The notes under the pieces: model-generated | Told to the model about the DNA's origin: nothing | The model's database searches: none | The model's input: only the letters and a program-made list of their open reading frames with translations | In this document: positions 7,767 through 16,365 of the stretch, piece after piece | Numbering within the stretch: position 1 is the stretch's first letter | How the letters are laid out: every line of letters starts with the position of its first letter | NCBI GenBank assembly: GCA_964482495.1 | Contig: CAYZXS010000009.1 | Span: 34,195-98,194, forward strand | Direction of reading: 5' to 3' | Length of the DNA: 64,000 nucleotides | DNA from: J029 sp964482495 | Lineage (GTDB): Bacteria > Planctomycetota > UBA1135 | Translations under genes and position numbers: made by a program

Positions 7767-8872
7767 CCCGCCACCGCGTCGGCCACCTCCACCCGCATCT
7801 CTCCGGTGATGCCGGGGTGGATCGGCAGGGCCAAGACCTCAGCGGCTGCCCGCTCGCTCTCCGGGAGGTCGCCTGCGGTCCCGCCGAGGTCCGCGAAGCA
7901 GGGCTGAAGGTGCAGCGGCAGCGGGTAGTAGACGGCGCAGCCCACCCCGGCCGCCTGCAGCGCCTGCTGCAGGCCATCCCGGTCCCGCGACCGGACCACG
8001 TACTGGTGGAAGACGTGCCCGGGGGTGATCTCCGGCAAGACCAGCTGCTCATCGAGCCCGCGATCGGCGAAGAGCTGGTGGTAATGTCCGGCGCCCTCCC
8101 GGCGGGCGGCGTTGTACTCGAGCAGGTGGTCGAGGCGTTCGAGCAGGGCCGCGGCCTGCAGGGTGTCGTGGCGGAAGTTGTAGCCCACCTCGTCGTGCAG
8201 GTACTGCTGGCCGCCGCCGTGCTCGCGCAGGCGCCTCATCCGCTCGGCGAGTTCGGGGTCGCGGGTGGTGACGAAGCCGGCGTCGCCGCAGGCGCCCAGG
8301 TTCTTGGTCGGGAAGCACGAGAAGGCCGCGGTGGCGCCCAGGCCGCCGCAGGGGCCCTCGGGGCTGGCGGCGCCGACGGCTTGGGCGGCGTCCTCGACCA
8401 CCACCACCTCCCGGCCCGCGGCGCCGTCGACGGCGGCGCGCAGGGGGCCGATCTCCGCCGGGCGGCCGTAGAGGTGCACCGGCATCACCGCCTTGGTCCG
8501 GGGGCCAGTCTTGGCGGCGGCCGACGCCGGGTCGATGCAATAGCTGACCGGGTCGATGTCAGCGAAGACCGGCACCGCCCCGAGCCGGGTGACGGCGCCC
8601 GCAGTGGCGAAGAAGCTGAAGGCGGGCACGATCACCTCGTCGCCGGGCTCGACCCCAGCCGCGCGCAGCGCCAGGACGAGGGCGTCGGAGCCGTTGGAGC
8701 AGGTCAGGGCGTGCTCGACGCCGAGGAAACGCGCGAGGTGGTCCTCGAGCTCCGCGACCTCCGGACCATTGATGAAGCGGCCGTGCTCGAGGATCGCGGC
8801 CCAGCGGCGCAGCAGCCCCTCCTTCTCTTCCGGGCCGAGGTTGTACTGGATGTCGAAGAAGGGAACGCCCAT
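7730..8872 (-). CDS. DegT/DnrJ/EryC1/StrS-family PLP-dependent sugar aminotransferase
   Basis: 380 residues. The family converts nucleotide-linked keto-sugars to amino-sugars for surface polysaccharides or glycans. Motifs: FINGPEVAELED, CSNGSDALVLAL, PGDEVIVPAFSFFAT, VEDAAQAVGA, and the PLP-binding lysine in SCFPTKNLGACGDAG. The C-terminal YYPLPLHLQPCF and LPIHPGIT are also typical. The ATG at 8872 is preceded by a TAGAAT box at 8 nt. It stands alone, convergent with the HPt gene, and no other sugar-nucleotide genes are in the window. Confidence 0.92.
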   Translation of the reverse strand: MGVPFFDIQYNLGPEEKEGLLRRWAAILEHGRFINGPEVAELEDHLARFLGVEHALTCSNGSDALVLALRAAGVEPGDEVIVPAFSFFATAGAVTRLGAVPVFADIDPVSYCIDPASAAAKTGPRTKAVMPVHLYGRPAEIGPLRAAVDGAAGREVVVVEDAAQAVGAASPEGPCGGLGATAAFSCFPTKNLGACGDAGFVTTRDPELAERMRRLREHGGGQQYLHDEVGYNFRHDTLQAAALLERLDHLLEYNAARREGAGHYHQLFADRGLDEQLVLPEITPGHVFHQYVVRSRDRDGLQQALQAAGVGCAVYYPLPLHLQPCFADLGGTAGDLPESERAAAEVLALPIHPGITGEMRVEVADAVAGYASPSRPSCSR

Positions 8873-8880
8873 CGCCGCCG

Positions 8881-8886
8881 ATTCTA
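8881..8886 (-). promoter_or_regulatory. Putative -10 box (TAGAAT) next to the start codon
   Basis: TAGAAT lies 8 nt before ATG 8872, the same arrangement as at 4855-4860, and suggests a leaderless message for the aminotransferase. Confidence 0.45.
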
Positions 8887-8906
8887 GTCCCGCGCGCCGG
8901 CCTCCA

Positions 8907-9284
8907 TCAGCCCCGGCGCAGGGTCTCGGCCTCGATCTTGCGGTTCTCCGCCTCGTGGTAGCGTTTGGCCATCACCGGCCGCAAGCCGAAGCCGAGGCCG
9001 GCGCAGAGGCCCCCGATCAGCAGCGGCGCATACCAGACGGCGTAGGGTTGGCCAGCGATGAGGGCGACGACGCCGGCGACCAGCAGCACCACGCCGAGCA
9101 GCCCCTGGCCGAGCAGCAGGCCGAGCACCAGGCCGCGGGCCTGGCCCCGCGGGGCGAGCAGGCCGCCCAGGGTTCCGATCACGGCTCCGAGCACACCGAC
9201 CCCGGCGCCGCCGTAGGCGCCGAACAAGGTCGCGACTTCCTGGCTGACCCAAGGGTCGGTGGTGACGGTGAGCAATCCAAACAT
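8907..9284 (-). CDS. Small integral membrane protein in operon with a DUF2089 regulator
   Basis: 125 residues starting at ATG 9284, which overlaps the upstream stop as ATGA. Three or four hydrophobic segments with many Gly (GAYGGAGVGVLGAVIGTLGG, LVLGLLLGQGLLGVVLLVAG, WYAPLLIGGLCAGLGFGL) are followed by a charged C-terminal helix. Members of such pairs often form a membrane partner of a DUF2089-type helix-turn-helix protein. The function is unknown. Confidence 0.7.
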   Translation of the reverse strand: MFGLLTVTTDPWVSQEVATLFGAYGGAGVGVLGAVIGTLGGLLAPRGQARGLVLGLLLGQGLLGVVLLVAGVVALIAGQPYAVWYAPLLIGGLCAGLGFGLRPVMAKRYHEAENRKIEAETLRRG

Positions 9285-9607
9285 CAGCGGTTCTCCGGGT
9301 CGGGGCCGGCCAGCAGCCGGCGGTGCAGTTGGCGGATCCGTTTCGCGGCGGGCAAGGTGAGCTGCCCGCGTTCCACGTACCCAGCCAGCATCTCCCCAAG
9401 CGGGTCCAGCGTCTCGCCTTCCCGAAGCCGGCCGAGCCGGTCGATCAAGCGGTCCAGCCGGGCCCGGATGGTCGGATAGCTGACCCCGTAGAGGCTGGCC
9501 AGCTCCTTCAGGGACCCGGAGACGAGGACCAGCCGCAGGACGAGCTCCTGCTCGGCCTCCTCCAGTTGCTGGAAGAGGCGCGCCGGGCGGGTAGAGGCGG
9601 GATCCAT
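9284..9607 (-). CDS. DUF2089-family helix-turn-helix protein
   Basis: 107 residues. A recognisable HTH is SGSLKELASLYGVSYPTIRARLDRLI (about residues 30-56), followed by a helical region. It carries the DUF2089 C-terminal pattern but lacks a clear zinc ribbon. It is likely a DNA-binding regulator acting with the membrane protein translated next (ATGA overlap). The ATG at 9607 is used; an AT-rich stretch with TAATGT lies about 30 nt upstream and could be its promoter. Confidence 0.75.
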   Translation of the reverse strand: MDPASTRPARLFQQLEEAEQELVLRLVLVSGSLKELASLYGVSYPTIRARLDRLIDRLGRLREGETLDPLGEMLAGYVERGQLTLPAAKRIRQLHRRLLAGPDPENR

Positions 9608-9933
9608 GTCGAGGGCACCTACGGCACCTTAACATTATTCATCGCTCTTTTGTTTTCCTAAAGCGGAAGGCGCCCTCGACCGCCATCACCGGCGGCCCCT
9701 CCCCTCCGCTGCCCGGGCAGGGAAAAAGCGCCGGCCGGCCGGGAACCACCCCCTGCGGCTCAGGCCAGCCAGCGCCAAGATGGAACCGGAATAGGGATCG
9801 CCTGGGAAGGTGCAATCCCCATGCCAATCCCGAGAAAGGCCTTCGGCGCGCGTTCGGTCACCTGCCCGAAACCCGCAAGCGGCGGCGACGGCCAAGAGGC
9901 CGCCGCCACCGGGCAGAGGAAGGGAGCCTCCCC
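9608..9933. other. Intergenic region (326 bp) with weak hairpins only
   Basis: It lies between the TonB-dependent receptor stop and the DUF2089 start, both on the minus strand. A GC-rich inverted repeat (9881-9893 with 9898-9907, three-base bulge) could slow RNA polymerase after the receptor gene. A CCGGCCGGCCGG tract followed on the minus strand by five T (9723-9727) is another weak terminator candidate. I saw no cobalamin or other recognised riboswitch and no convincing small gene. Confidence 0.4.
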
Positions 9934-12078
9934 CTAGAACGGCACCGAAGCCCCGAGAGTGAGGTTGATGCCGATGCCGTTCGCGCGGCTGTGAGCGGCC
10001 CGATAGGCCACATCCCCAGCGTTGTCGACCACCGCGAAGAACTGCACGCCGTTGTCCAGCGTGTAGCCCGCCCGGAGATGGACCAGGGTGTACCCGGGGA
10101 CGCCCCAGGGCCGGATCAGGCCGGAGTTCGGGTCTTGCGGGTCATTGAGGTAGCCGACGTCGCTGCCGAGGCGGGCCGGGTCGACGCGGCTGAAGGCGTT
10201 GACCATCTCGACGTCGAGGCCGCAGTAGAGGTCATTGGCGGAATCCAGCGGCTCCCAGAGCAGGGACAGCACGCCCCGCAGCGGCGCCGTGTGGCGCAGC
10301 GGCACGTCGTTGGTCTGGTCCTGGCCGATGTTCCACATGACGCTGCCGCCGAGCTGCCAATCAGCGGCCGCCGGCGCCTGGAAGAAGCGGTCCAGCCGGG
10401 CGCCGCCCGCCAGCTCGATGCCCTTGACGAAGGCGTCGCCATTGGCAGAGGTGCGGTAGACCCGCTCGTCGGCCTCGAAGCTGCCGTTGTTGTTGTAGTC
10501 GTAGAACTTCGAGCCCTGGTAGCTGCCCTTGACGATGTGCTGGAAGTTCGAGAAGTCGGTGAAGTAGAGCGCGGCGTCGGCCACCAGGGTCTCGTCGTCG
10601 AACTTGGCGCCGAGCTCGTAGGTGTTGGCCTGCACAGGGTCCAGGAGCCCGTTCGGCACCAGGACGCCCGCACCCGTCTTGACGATCGCGAAGTTCGGCG
10701 CGTACTGCCGGAAGCCGCTGAAGAAGGAGGCGTAGACGTTGAACTTGTCCCCGAACCAACGCGTCAGCGCCAGTCCGCCGGTGAGGGCGCCTTCGGTGGA
10801 GCGGATGTCGTCCACGGCCTTGGGTGACCCGGCCGGAGGGGCGTACCACTTGTCCGGCGTGGCCCGGAACAGGAAGTGGTCGTAGCGGGCAGCGGCGAGC
10901 AGGCTCCAGTCCTCGGCGAAGTCCCACTCGTCCTGGATGAAGGCGCCGAGGTTCCACCAGTCCGAGTCGGGGGCGGCCTTGGCGGCCGGCCCCATGCCCC
11001 CGGTGTACATCGTGAACTGCTCGTCGTCGGGGCTCTCGCCGCGGTCGAGGTGGAAGGCCAGGCCGTAGGTCAGCTCGTGGTCGCCGAACTGCCCCTCGGC
11101 CTGGGCGTCGGCGGTCCAGGTGCGCCAGCGGGCGACGCCCTCGTCGCCGTTGGTCCAGTAGCGCCAGTCCTCCTTGTCCTGGTAGTAGAAGCGCAGGAAG
11201 CCGCTCTCCCAGAGCGCGGTCTCGCGCCGGGAGTGCAGCTCGAGGTTGATGCCGGCGCGGTCGTTCTGATTCGACTGGGTGGTCCGGTAGTGGCGGTAGA
11301 CCGGGTTGCGGTGGACCCGCTGCAGGTCGAGCACCAGCCACTCCTCGTCGCTGAGGCGGAACTCGGAATTCCAGTCCAGGTTGCCTTCCCGGCCGCCGGT
11401 GTGGCTCAGGGTGCGGCCGGTGCCGTCCTGGTAGTCGTCGTAGGCGCCGAGGCTGCCGCCGAGCCGCCAGCGCATGAACGGGTTCGCCCCCCAGAGGTCG
11501 ATCCGCTCCCGGCGCGCGTTGTTGTTGAAGCCATAGCTGGCCCGGAGCTCCCCGCCCCAGACGCTGCCGCCCTCGGTGTAGTCGACCGGGGGCTTCCGGG
11601 TGATGAAGTTGACGACGCCGCCGAGAGCGTTGGAGCCGTAGAGCACCGAGGCCGGGCCGCGCACGACCTCGATCCGCTCCAGCGACCAGGGATCGACCTT
11701 GCCGTACATGTCGTCGCCCGCCTGGCCGCCTTCGCCCCAGAAGGTGGACATCGAGTTGCCGTCAACCAGCGCCAGCAGGTTGCCGCCGGACAGGCCCCGG
11801 ATCACCAGGTCGCCGGTGGTCCCGGTGCGGTGCTCGACCCACACCCCGGGCTCGAGCCGGAGCGCGTCCACGGCGACGGTCTGGAGCCGGCGCCGGAGCT
11901 CCTGCTCGCTGACGATGTTCACGCCGCGCGGCACCTCCAACGGCTCGTCCTCGTGCCGGCTGGCGGTCACCAGGATCTCCGAGACGGACCTCGGGACCTC
12001 CAGGTCCTGGGGGTCCGGCGGAGGCTCTTGCGCTTGGGGAGCGGCGAGGAAGACTGCGGAGAGCAACAGGGATGACAT
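9934..12078 (-). CDS. TonB-dependent outer-membrane receptor
   Basis: 714 residues from ATG 12078, preceding a signal peptide (SSLLLSAVFLAAPQAQ). The TonB box region is ILVTASR (after SVSE). The plug domain has VRGPASVLYGSNALGGVVNFIT. The long barrel ends with an aromatic C-terminal residue (ASVPF), as expected for BAM substrates. The family imports ferric siderophores, haem, B12 or glycans using TonB energy. The substrate is not evident, and no riboswitch or Fur box was recognised. It lies downstream of a tonB gene and a second receptor on the same strand. Confidence 0.93.
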   Translation of the reverse strand: MSSLLLSAVFLAAPQAQEPPPDPQDLEVPRSVSEILVTASRHEDEPLEVPRGVNIVSEQELRRRLQTVAVDALRLEPGVWVEHRTGTTGDLVIRGLSGGNLLALVDGNSMSTFWGEGGQAGDDMYGKVDPWSLERIEVVRGPASVLYGSNALGGVVNFITRKPPVDYTEGGSVWGGELRASYGFNNNARRERIDLWGANPFMRWRLGGSLGAYDDYQDGTGRTLSHTGGREGNLDWNSEFRLSDEEWLVLDLQRVHRNPVYRHYRTTQSNQNDRAGINLELHSRRETALWESGFLRFYYQDKEDWRYWTNGDEGVARWRTWTADAQAEGQFGDHELTYGLAFHLDRGESPDDEQFTMYTGGMGPAAKAAPDSDWWNLGAFIQDEWDFAEDWSLLAAARYDHFLFRATPDKWYAPPAGSPKAVDDIRSTEGALTGGLALTRWFGDKFNVYASFFSGFRQYAPNFAIVKTGAGVLVPNGLLDPVQANTYELGAKFDDETLVADAALYFTDFSNFQHIVKGSYQGSKFYDYNNNGSFEADERVYRTSANGDAFVKGIELAGGARLDRFFQAPAAADWQLGGSVMWNIGQDQTNDVPLRHTAPLRGVLSLLWEPLDSANDLYCGLDVEMVNAFSRVDPARLGSDVGYLNDPQDPNSGLIRPWGVPGYTLVHLRAGYTLDNGVQFFAVVDNAGDVAYRAAHSRANGIGINLTLGASVPF

Positions 12079-12226
12079 GGTGCCGCCCAAGGGGCAATCC
12101 GCGTGCCCGCCCATTCCACGCGTTTCTGACTGGATTTCGTTACAGCGGGGGAACTCCGGTCCCGCCCCTGCACCAGTCCGCCGCGCCGGTTCCCCAGCGG
12201 CTCGACCGGCCTGCGCCGAGGGGCGA

Positions 12227-13066
12227 TCAGGAGCGGCGGTCGGACTCGCCGATCTGGAAGCGGAACTGGATCGGCACCTCGCCCTGGACCGCCACCCCGT
12301 CCCGGGTCGCCGGCCGGAAGGCGCCTGGCTCCCAGTTCCGCACCGCCTCGAGGGCGGCGTCGTCGAGGATCTTGCGGCCCGTGGAGCGGGTCACCACCAG
12401 GTCGAGCAGCTCGCCGGTGGCGCTGACGGTGGCGGTCAGGAGGACGGTGCCCTCCCAACCGCGGCTAATCGCCAGCCCCGGGTAACGGGGCGGCGGACTC
12501 AGCTCGGGGTCCGGGTCGTAGCTGGCCTCGACGCGGGAGGCGGAGCTCGCGGTCACGGTCGCGGTGTCGCTCTGGGCGGCCTCCGGATTCTCCTCCTCGG
12601 GCGCCGGATCCGGATCCTCGACCGGCTCGGAGGGAGTGGGCTCAGGGACCGCGAGGGGCTCAGCCGACCGCTCGACGGCGCTGAGGTCCTCCCGGCGCGG
12701 GTGGGCCGCGGGTCGGGTCATCCAGTCGACCGGGAAGATCTCCTCGAGCTCCTCGAAGACGGGGACGAGCTCTGGCTCGGCGATCGGGGGTGGCTCCAGC
12801 ACCAGGGTCAGCTCCGGCTCCGCCTCTGCCTGGACCGAGACCGCGGCCTCGGTCCGGATCCTCAGCTCAGGCGGCACCCGGGGCTCCTCGCCGCGCAGGA
12901 AGACCGCCCCCAGCCAGGCCAGCCCGCCCACGGCCAGGGCCCCGTGCAGCCCGATCGAGGCCGCGAAGGCCTTGCCCAGGGCAGGCGGCGAGAAGACTCG
13001 TCCTGCGCCGCTCCCGCCCCAGGGGCGGGGACGAGGCCGGAGGACGGGCTTGGGAGAGGAAGTCAT
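12227..13066 (-). CDS. tonB: TonB-family energy transducer
   Basis: 279 residues. It has a short cytosolic N-terminus, one membrane anchor (about residues 31-56), then a long acidic Pro/Glu-rich periplasmic spacer. The C-terminal TonB domain contains PRYPGLAISRGWEGTVLLTATVSATGEL and ends with AVRNWEPGAFRPAT. TonB proteins couple ExbB/ExbD proton motive force to outer-membrane receptors. Flanking receptors on both sides make this a dedicated transducer. No exbB or exbD genes are present in the window. The spacer is acidic rather than the usual Lys-Pro/Glu-Pro mix. Confidence 0.9.
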   Translation of the reverse strand: MTSSPKPVLRPRPRPWGGSGAGRVFSPPALGKAFAASIGLHGALAVGGLAWLGAVFLRGEEPRVPPELRIRTEAAVSVQAEAEPELTLVLEPPPIAEPELVPVFEELEEIFPVDWMTRPAAHPRREDLSAVERSAEPLAVPEPTPSEPVEDPDPAPEEENPEAAQSDTATVTASSASRVEASYDPDPELSPPPRYPGLAISRGWEGTVLLTATVSATGELLDLVVTRSTGRKILDDAALEAVRNWEPGAFRPATRDGVAVQGEVPIQFRFQIGESDRRS

Positions 13067-13133
13067 GGCGGAGGAGCGGGTGCCGGAGGCCTCGGCAGCA
13101 ATCCTCGTGCCGGGCTGACGGACCCGGCGGGAC

Positions 13134-15266
13134 TCAGAATCGTAGCTCGCAGGTGACGATCACGCTCCGGCCGGGGCCGTTCAGGCCGGAGCCGTGGACC
13201 CGGTAGTCCTTGTCCCCGAGGTTCTCGAGGCTCAGGCCCAGGTCGACGTCCGCGCTCAAGGGCACGCCGGCGCTGACCCCGAAGACGGTGTAGCCGGGGG
13301 TGCCGCCCGGCGGGATGCGGCTGGTATCGGCCTCGTCCCGGAGCGCCATCTGGTCCTGGTCGTCGACCATCCAAGCCCAACCCTCGGCCCACCAACCGGT
13401 CGCCTCGGGCTGGTACCTCAGGTCGAGCACGCCCTGGAAGGGCATCAGCCGGTCCACCGGCCGCCGGACCACGACCGCGGCCGGCTCCTTGAGCTGATCG
13501 ACCTCGCCGTCCATCCAGGAGACCAGCAGGCCGCTGGACCAGCGGTCGCTCCAATGCCGGCGCAGGTCGAGCTCGAGGCCGTGGATCCAGCCGTCGCCGA
13601 CGTTGTCCTTGCGCACGATCGGCGTGCCGCCGGCGTTGGTGGCGCCGGTGGGCGAGCGCACGATCATGTCCGAGATCCAAGTGCGGTAGACCGAGCCCTG
13701 CCAGCTCCAGTCCGGTGCGCTGCCCTTGGTCCCCAGCTCGAGCTGCACGAAGCTCTCGGGGTCCAGGCCCAGGGTCGGCAGCTCGGCGACGCTGGTGTCC
13801 TCGAAGGCCGTGGTGTCGGACAGGTTCGGGGCCCGGAAGCCCTGCGACAGGCCGGCGTAGAGGTTGTTGTCCGGCCCGAGCCACCAGACGCCGCGCAGGC
13901 TTCCGACCAGCGCGTTCCAGTCCTCCTCGAGGCTCATGCGGCCGCCGCCGACCGGATCCAGGACGCGGTCGGCGTCCATCGACACCCGGGTGAAGCGCAG
14001 GCCAGGAAACAGGCTCCAACTCTCCCCGGCGATCTCGTCCTGGACATAGGCCGCGATCGTCGAATAGGTGGCGTCGTCGGCCACCGGTCCCTGGATGTCG
14101 GAGCCCGTCAGCGCGCCCTTGACGTAGTTGTCGCGGAAGCTGCTGACGGTCTCCTGGTGAGCCTCGAAGCCCCAGGACCAGCGGCCGGCGGCGGACTCGC
14201 TCTCGAAGCGGGCCAGCAGGCCGAGGTCGCGGACCTCGAAGCCCTGGATGTCGCGGCGAGTGCCGGCGCCCTTCCCGGCGCGGCGGCGGTCGCGCTCCTC
14301 GGCGTGGCGCTGCCAGCTCAGGGTGATGGTGCCGGCGTCCCACAGGCCGCCGCCTTCGGTCCATGCGGCCCGGCCATAGACCAGGTCGCGGACCTGGTCG
14401 TGCTCGCGGCGCAGCTCCTTACCGACCGAGGTGCCGGCGTAGGACTGGGCGAAGACCGTCTTGTGCGTCCGCGGCACGTCGATCTGGCGCACGGTCTGAG
14501 CCGCGAGGGTCAGCTCGAGGCCGCTGTCGAGGTAGCGGTCGAAGCGGAGGTCGCCGTCGCGCTCCTCGTAACCGGTGGCCGGCTGGAGGCCGGTGTCGGC
14601 GCCGCCCTTGAGGTCGTTGAAGTCCTTGCCGGTGTAGCCGGCGAGCAGGCCCCAGTCGCCGCCCGATCGCAGGTCGAGCTCGGCGCGGCCGACCCAGGAG
14701 TCCTCGGCCGAGGCGTAGCGGCCGTAGAGGGCGCCGCCGACCGTCAGGCCGCTCCCGTCCTCACCGCGGGCGGCGCGGCGGGTGACGGCGTTGACGGTGC
14801 CGCCGACCGCGTCGCTGCCGTAGAGCACGCTGCTCGGGCCACGGACCAGCTCCAGGCGCTCCACGGTCAGCGAGTCGACGGTGCTCCAGTACTGGTTCGG
14901 GCCGTCGCGGAAGGCGCTGTGGTTGAGCCGGACGCCGTCGACCAGGAGCAGGTTGCGGAAGCCGGTGAACCCACGGATGAAGGGGGAGGACTGGCCGTAG
15001 GCCGTCTTCTGCACCATGACCGAGGCCTGCCGGCCGAGCGCCTCCGGCAGGCTGCGGGTCGCCCCGAGCAGCTCCTCGCGGCCGATCAAGGCGGCGGACC
15101 AGGGTGCCTCGAGGGGGTCTTGGGCCGAGGCGTTGGCGGTGACCAGGATCTCGGCGGCGGGCGGCGGGGCGGGGTCCTGCGCCGCAGCGCAGGGCGCGAG
15201 GGAGGTCCAGGCGACCGCCGCCGGGAAGACGGGGAGGGAGAGGGCGATGCGCATGAGCCACGGCAA
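13134..15266 (-). CDS. TonB-dependent outer-membrane receptor
   Basis: 710 residues with a signal peptide (start ATG 15266, or ATG 15254 four residues later). The TonB-box-like segment is EILVTANASAQ. Plug-domain motifs are GRQASVMVQKTAYGQSSPFIRGFTG and RGPSSVLYGSDAVGGTVNAVT. The barrel carries the late motif NLYAGLSQGFRAPNLSD and ends with a terminal Phe (TCELRF). The RGFTGFRNLLLVDGVRLNHS plug resembles haem/siderophore receptors. It is first in a same-strand series: receptor, tonB, receptor. The substrate is unknown. Confidence 0.93.
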   Translation of the reverse strand: MPWLMRIALSLPVFPAAVAWTSLAPCAAAQDPAPPPAAEILVTANASAQDPLEAPWSAALIGREELLGATRSLPEALGRQASVMVQKTAYGQSSPFIRGFTGFRNLLLVDGVRLNHSAFRDGPNQYWSTVDSLTVERLELVRGPSSVLYGSDAVGGTVNAVTRRAARGEDGSGLTVGGALYGRYASAEDSWVGRAELDLRSGGDWGLLAGYTGKDFNDLKGGADTGLQPATGYEERDGDLRFDRYLDSGLELTLAAQTVRQIDVPRTHKTVFAQSYAGTSVGKELRREHDQVRDLVYGRAAWTEGGGLWDAGTITLSWQRHAEERDRRRAGKGAGTRRDIQGFEVRDLGLLARFESESAAGRWSWGFEAHQETVSSFRDNYVKGALTGSDIQGPVADDATYSTIAAYVQDEIAGESWSLFPGLRFTRVSMDADRVLDPVGGGRMSLEEDWNALVGSLRGVWWLGPDNNLYAGLSQGFRAPNLSDTTAFEDTSVAELPTLGLDPESFVQLELGTKGSAPDWSWQGSVYRTWISDMIVRSPTGATNAGGTPIVRKDNVGDGWIHGLELDLRRHWSDRWSSGLLVSWMDGEVDQLKEPAAVVVRRPVDRLMPFQGVLDLRYQPEATGWWAEGWAWMVDDQDQMALRDEADTSRIPPGGTPGYTVFGVSAGVPLSADVDLGLSLENLGDKDYRVHGSGLNGPGRSVIVTCELRF

Positions 15267-15301
15267 ACGAGGGCAAGCGGGCGCGGTTCAGCGATTCCCG
15301 G

Positions 15302-16015
15302 TCAGAGGGAGACGCCGGATGGTGAGCCCCCGTCCAGGCTCCAGCAGGCCAGGCGGTAGAGCGGCGCCAGCCGGCCCAGGTCGGCCACCACGCCGGGGCC
15401 GAAGTCCTCGCCCGCCGCCGCGACCTCGGCCGCGGGGAGCCGCTGGACCACCTCGAGGCTGCTCTCGCCCGGCCGCAGCAGGCCCGCGAGGTCGCGCCAA
15501 TCGCGGCTGCTCATGCCGTCCAAGGGCCGCGCGCCCCCACCGTCCACCTCGAGCTGGAAGCCCGGGGCGGCCCCGGCGGCCGCGCGCAGGGCCTCTTGGC
15601 CGTCCTGCTCCTCGGCGCGCTTGAGCAGCACGTTCAGGTCGTACCAAGCGCCGGCGTCGATGCGCAACCCCCAGTAGGCCCCCGCCTGGTCCAAGCCGAG
15701 CTGGAAGTGGACGTTGTTGAGCGCTGAGTCCAGGTCCTTGCCCAGCTCATTGCCGAGGAACCGCTGCAGGGCCTGGCGCGACTTCTTGTCCCGGAACAGC
15801 ATGGTCCGCTGCCGCCGGACCCGCTTGCGGTTGCTGTGGTGCGGGTGATGGAGGCTCTCGCGCCTGTCGAGCGGGATGCCCTCCGCCGCGAAGCCAGCCT
15901 TGAGCTCGTCGCCCACCGCCTGCAGACGCCGGCGGAGCTCGAGGCGACGGCCGTTCCACTCTGGGTCGCCCTGGAAGCGGGCCTGGTAGAGCTCGAAGTC
16001 AGCGGCGGTGAACAT
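15302..16015 (-). CDS. Conserved hypothetical protein
   Basis: 237 residues, soluble, with no signal peptide or membrane segment. A basic stretch (HHPHHSNRKRVRRQRTMLFRDK, around residues 56-77) precedes a region that looks structured (LNNVHFQLGLDQAGAYWGLRIDAGAWYDL). No family recognised. The ATG at 16015 fits a TATCCT box 9 nt upstream. It lies 35 bp upstream of the second receptor on the same strand, so cotranscription with the TonB cluster is possible. Confidence 0.65.
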   Translation of the reverse strand: MFTAADFELYQARFQGDPEWNGRRLELRRRLQAVGDELKAGFAAEGIPLDRRESLHHPHHSNRKRVRRQRTMLFRDKKSRQALQRFLGNELGKDLDSALNNVHFQLGLDQAGAYWGLRIDAGAWYDLNVLLKRAEEQDGQEALRAAAGAAPGFQLEVDGGGARPLDGMSSRDWRDLAGLLRPGESSLEVVQRLPAAEVAAAGEDFGPGVVADLGRLAPLYRLACWSLDGGSPSGVSL

Positions 16016-16024
16016 GGCGGAGAG

Positions 16025-16030
16025 AGGATA
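16025..16030 (-). promoter_or_regulatory. Putative -10 box (TATCCT) next to the start codon
   Basis: TATCCT lies 9 nt before ATG 16015, just downstream of an intrinsic terminator (16047-16080) that isolates it from upstream genes. Confidence 0.45.
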
Positions 16031-16046
16031 GGGCCGCGGGAGAATG

Positions 16047-16080
16047 AAAAAAGCGGCCCTGGCGCAAGCGCCAGGACCGC
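16047..16080 (-). terminator. Rho-independent terminator
   Basis: On the minus strand a GC-rich hairpin forms between 16080-16068 and 16065-16053. It has twelve pairs with one mismatch, including eight consecutive CCTGGCGC/GCGCCAGG pairs, closed by a tiny loop. Six T follow (16052-16047). This is the most canonical intrinsic terminator in the window. It ends whatever is transcribed from 16366 or from the intergenic stretch between. Confidence 0.85.
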
Positions 16081-16365
16081 AACTCCATCCCCTCAGATGG
16101 CACCAATAAATGGCGTTCTTTTCACCGGCCGGCGCAGGGAACGCGCCGCCGGGTGGTGCCAGGTGAGGCTGGGAGAATCAAAGAACTCGGACTTGCGCCC
16201 GCGTGGGAGTTTAGTCCCGAAACCGTCGCAGGTTAGGGTGATTTTCTGGCCTTCCTGGCCTTGCCGCCGCAGCAAGGCGGGAGAGCGGCCTCGAACTTCG
16301 AAGTCGCAATTTCGTGATTTTCTACAAAAGCTGGAGATACAACGAGCAATCAAGGAACTCGCGCC
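16081..16365 (-). other. Lower-GC intergenic stretch, possible small RNA or small ORF ending at the terminator
   Basis: The base composition is visibly less GC-rich than surrounding genes. On the minus strand an open frame (16353 to 16093, TTG start, 86 codons) stops only 13 nt before the terminator stem. Its codons (AGA, AAA, TCA, ATT) are unlike the neighbours, so coding is doubtful. Candidate pairings such as GGGA/TCCC are present, but I recognise no known RNA family (not tmRNA, SRP RNA, 6S or RNase P). It may be a long 3' UTR or an unknown ncRNA. Confidence 0.3.

Noticed and set aside
9639..9895. Short open frames in the 9608-9933 intergenic region.
   Set aside because: They have no start context, are low complexity and overlap each other on both strands, as expected for GC-rich noncoding DNA.
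9934..15301. Cobalamin riboswitch or Fur box upstream of the TonB-dependent receptors.
   Set aside because: The intergenic spaces (12079-12226, 13067-13133, 15267-15301) are short and show no B12-box or AT-rich Fur-like palindrome.
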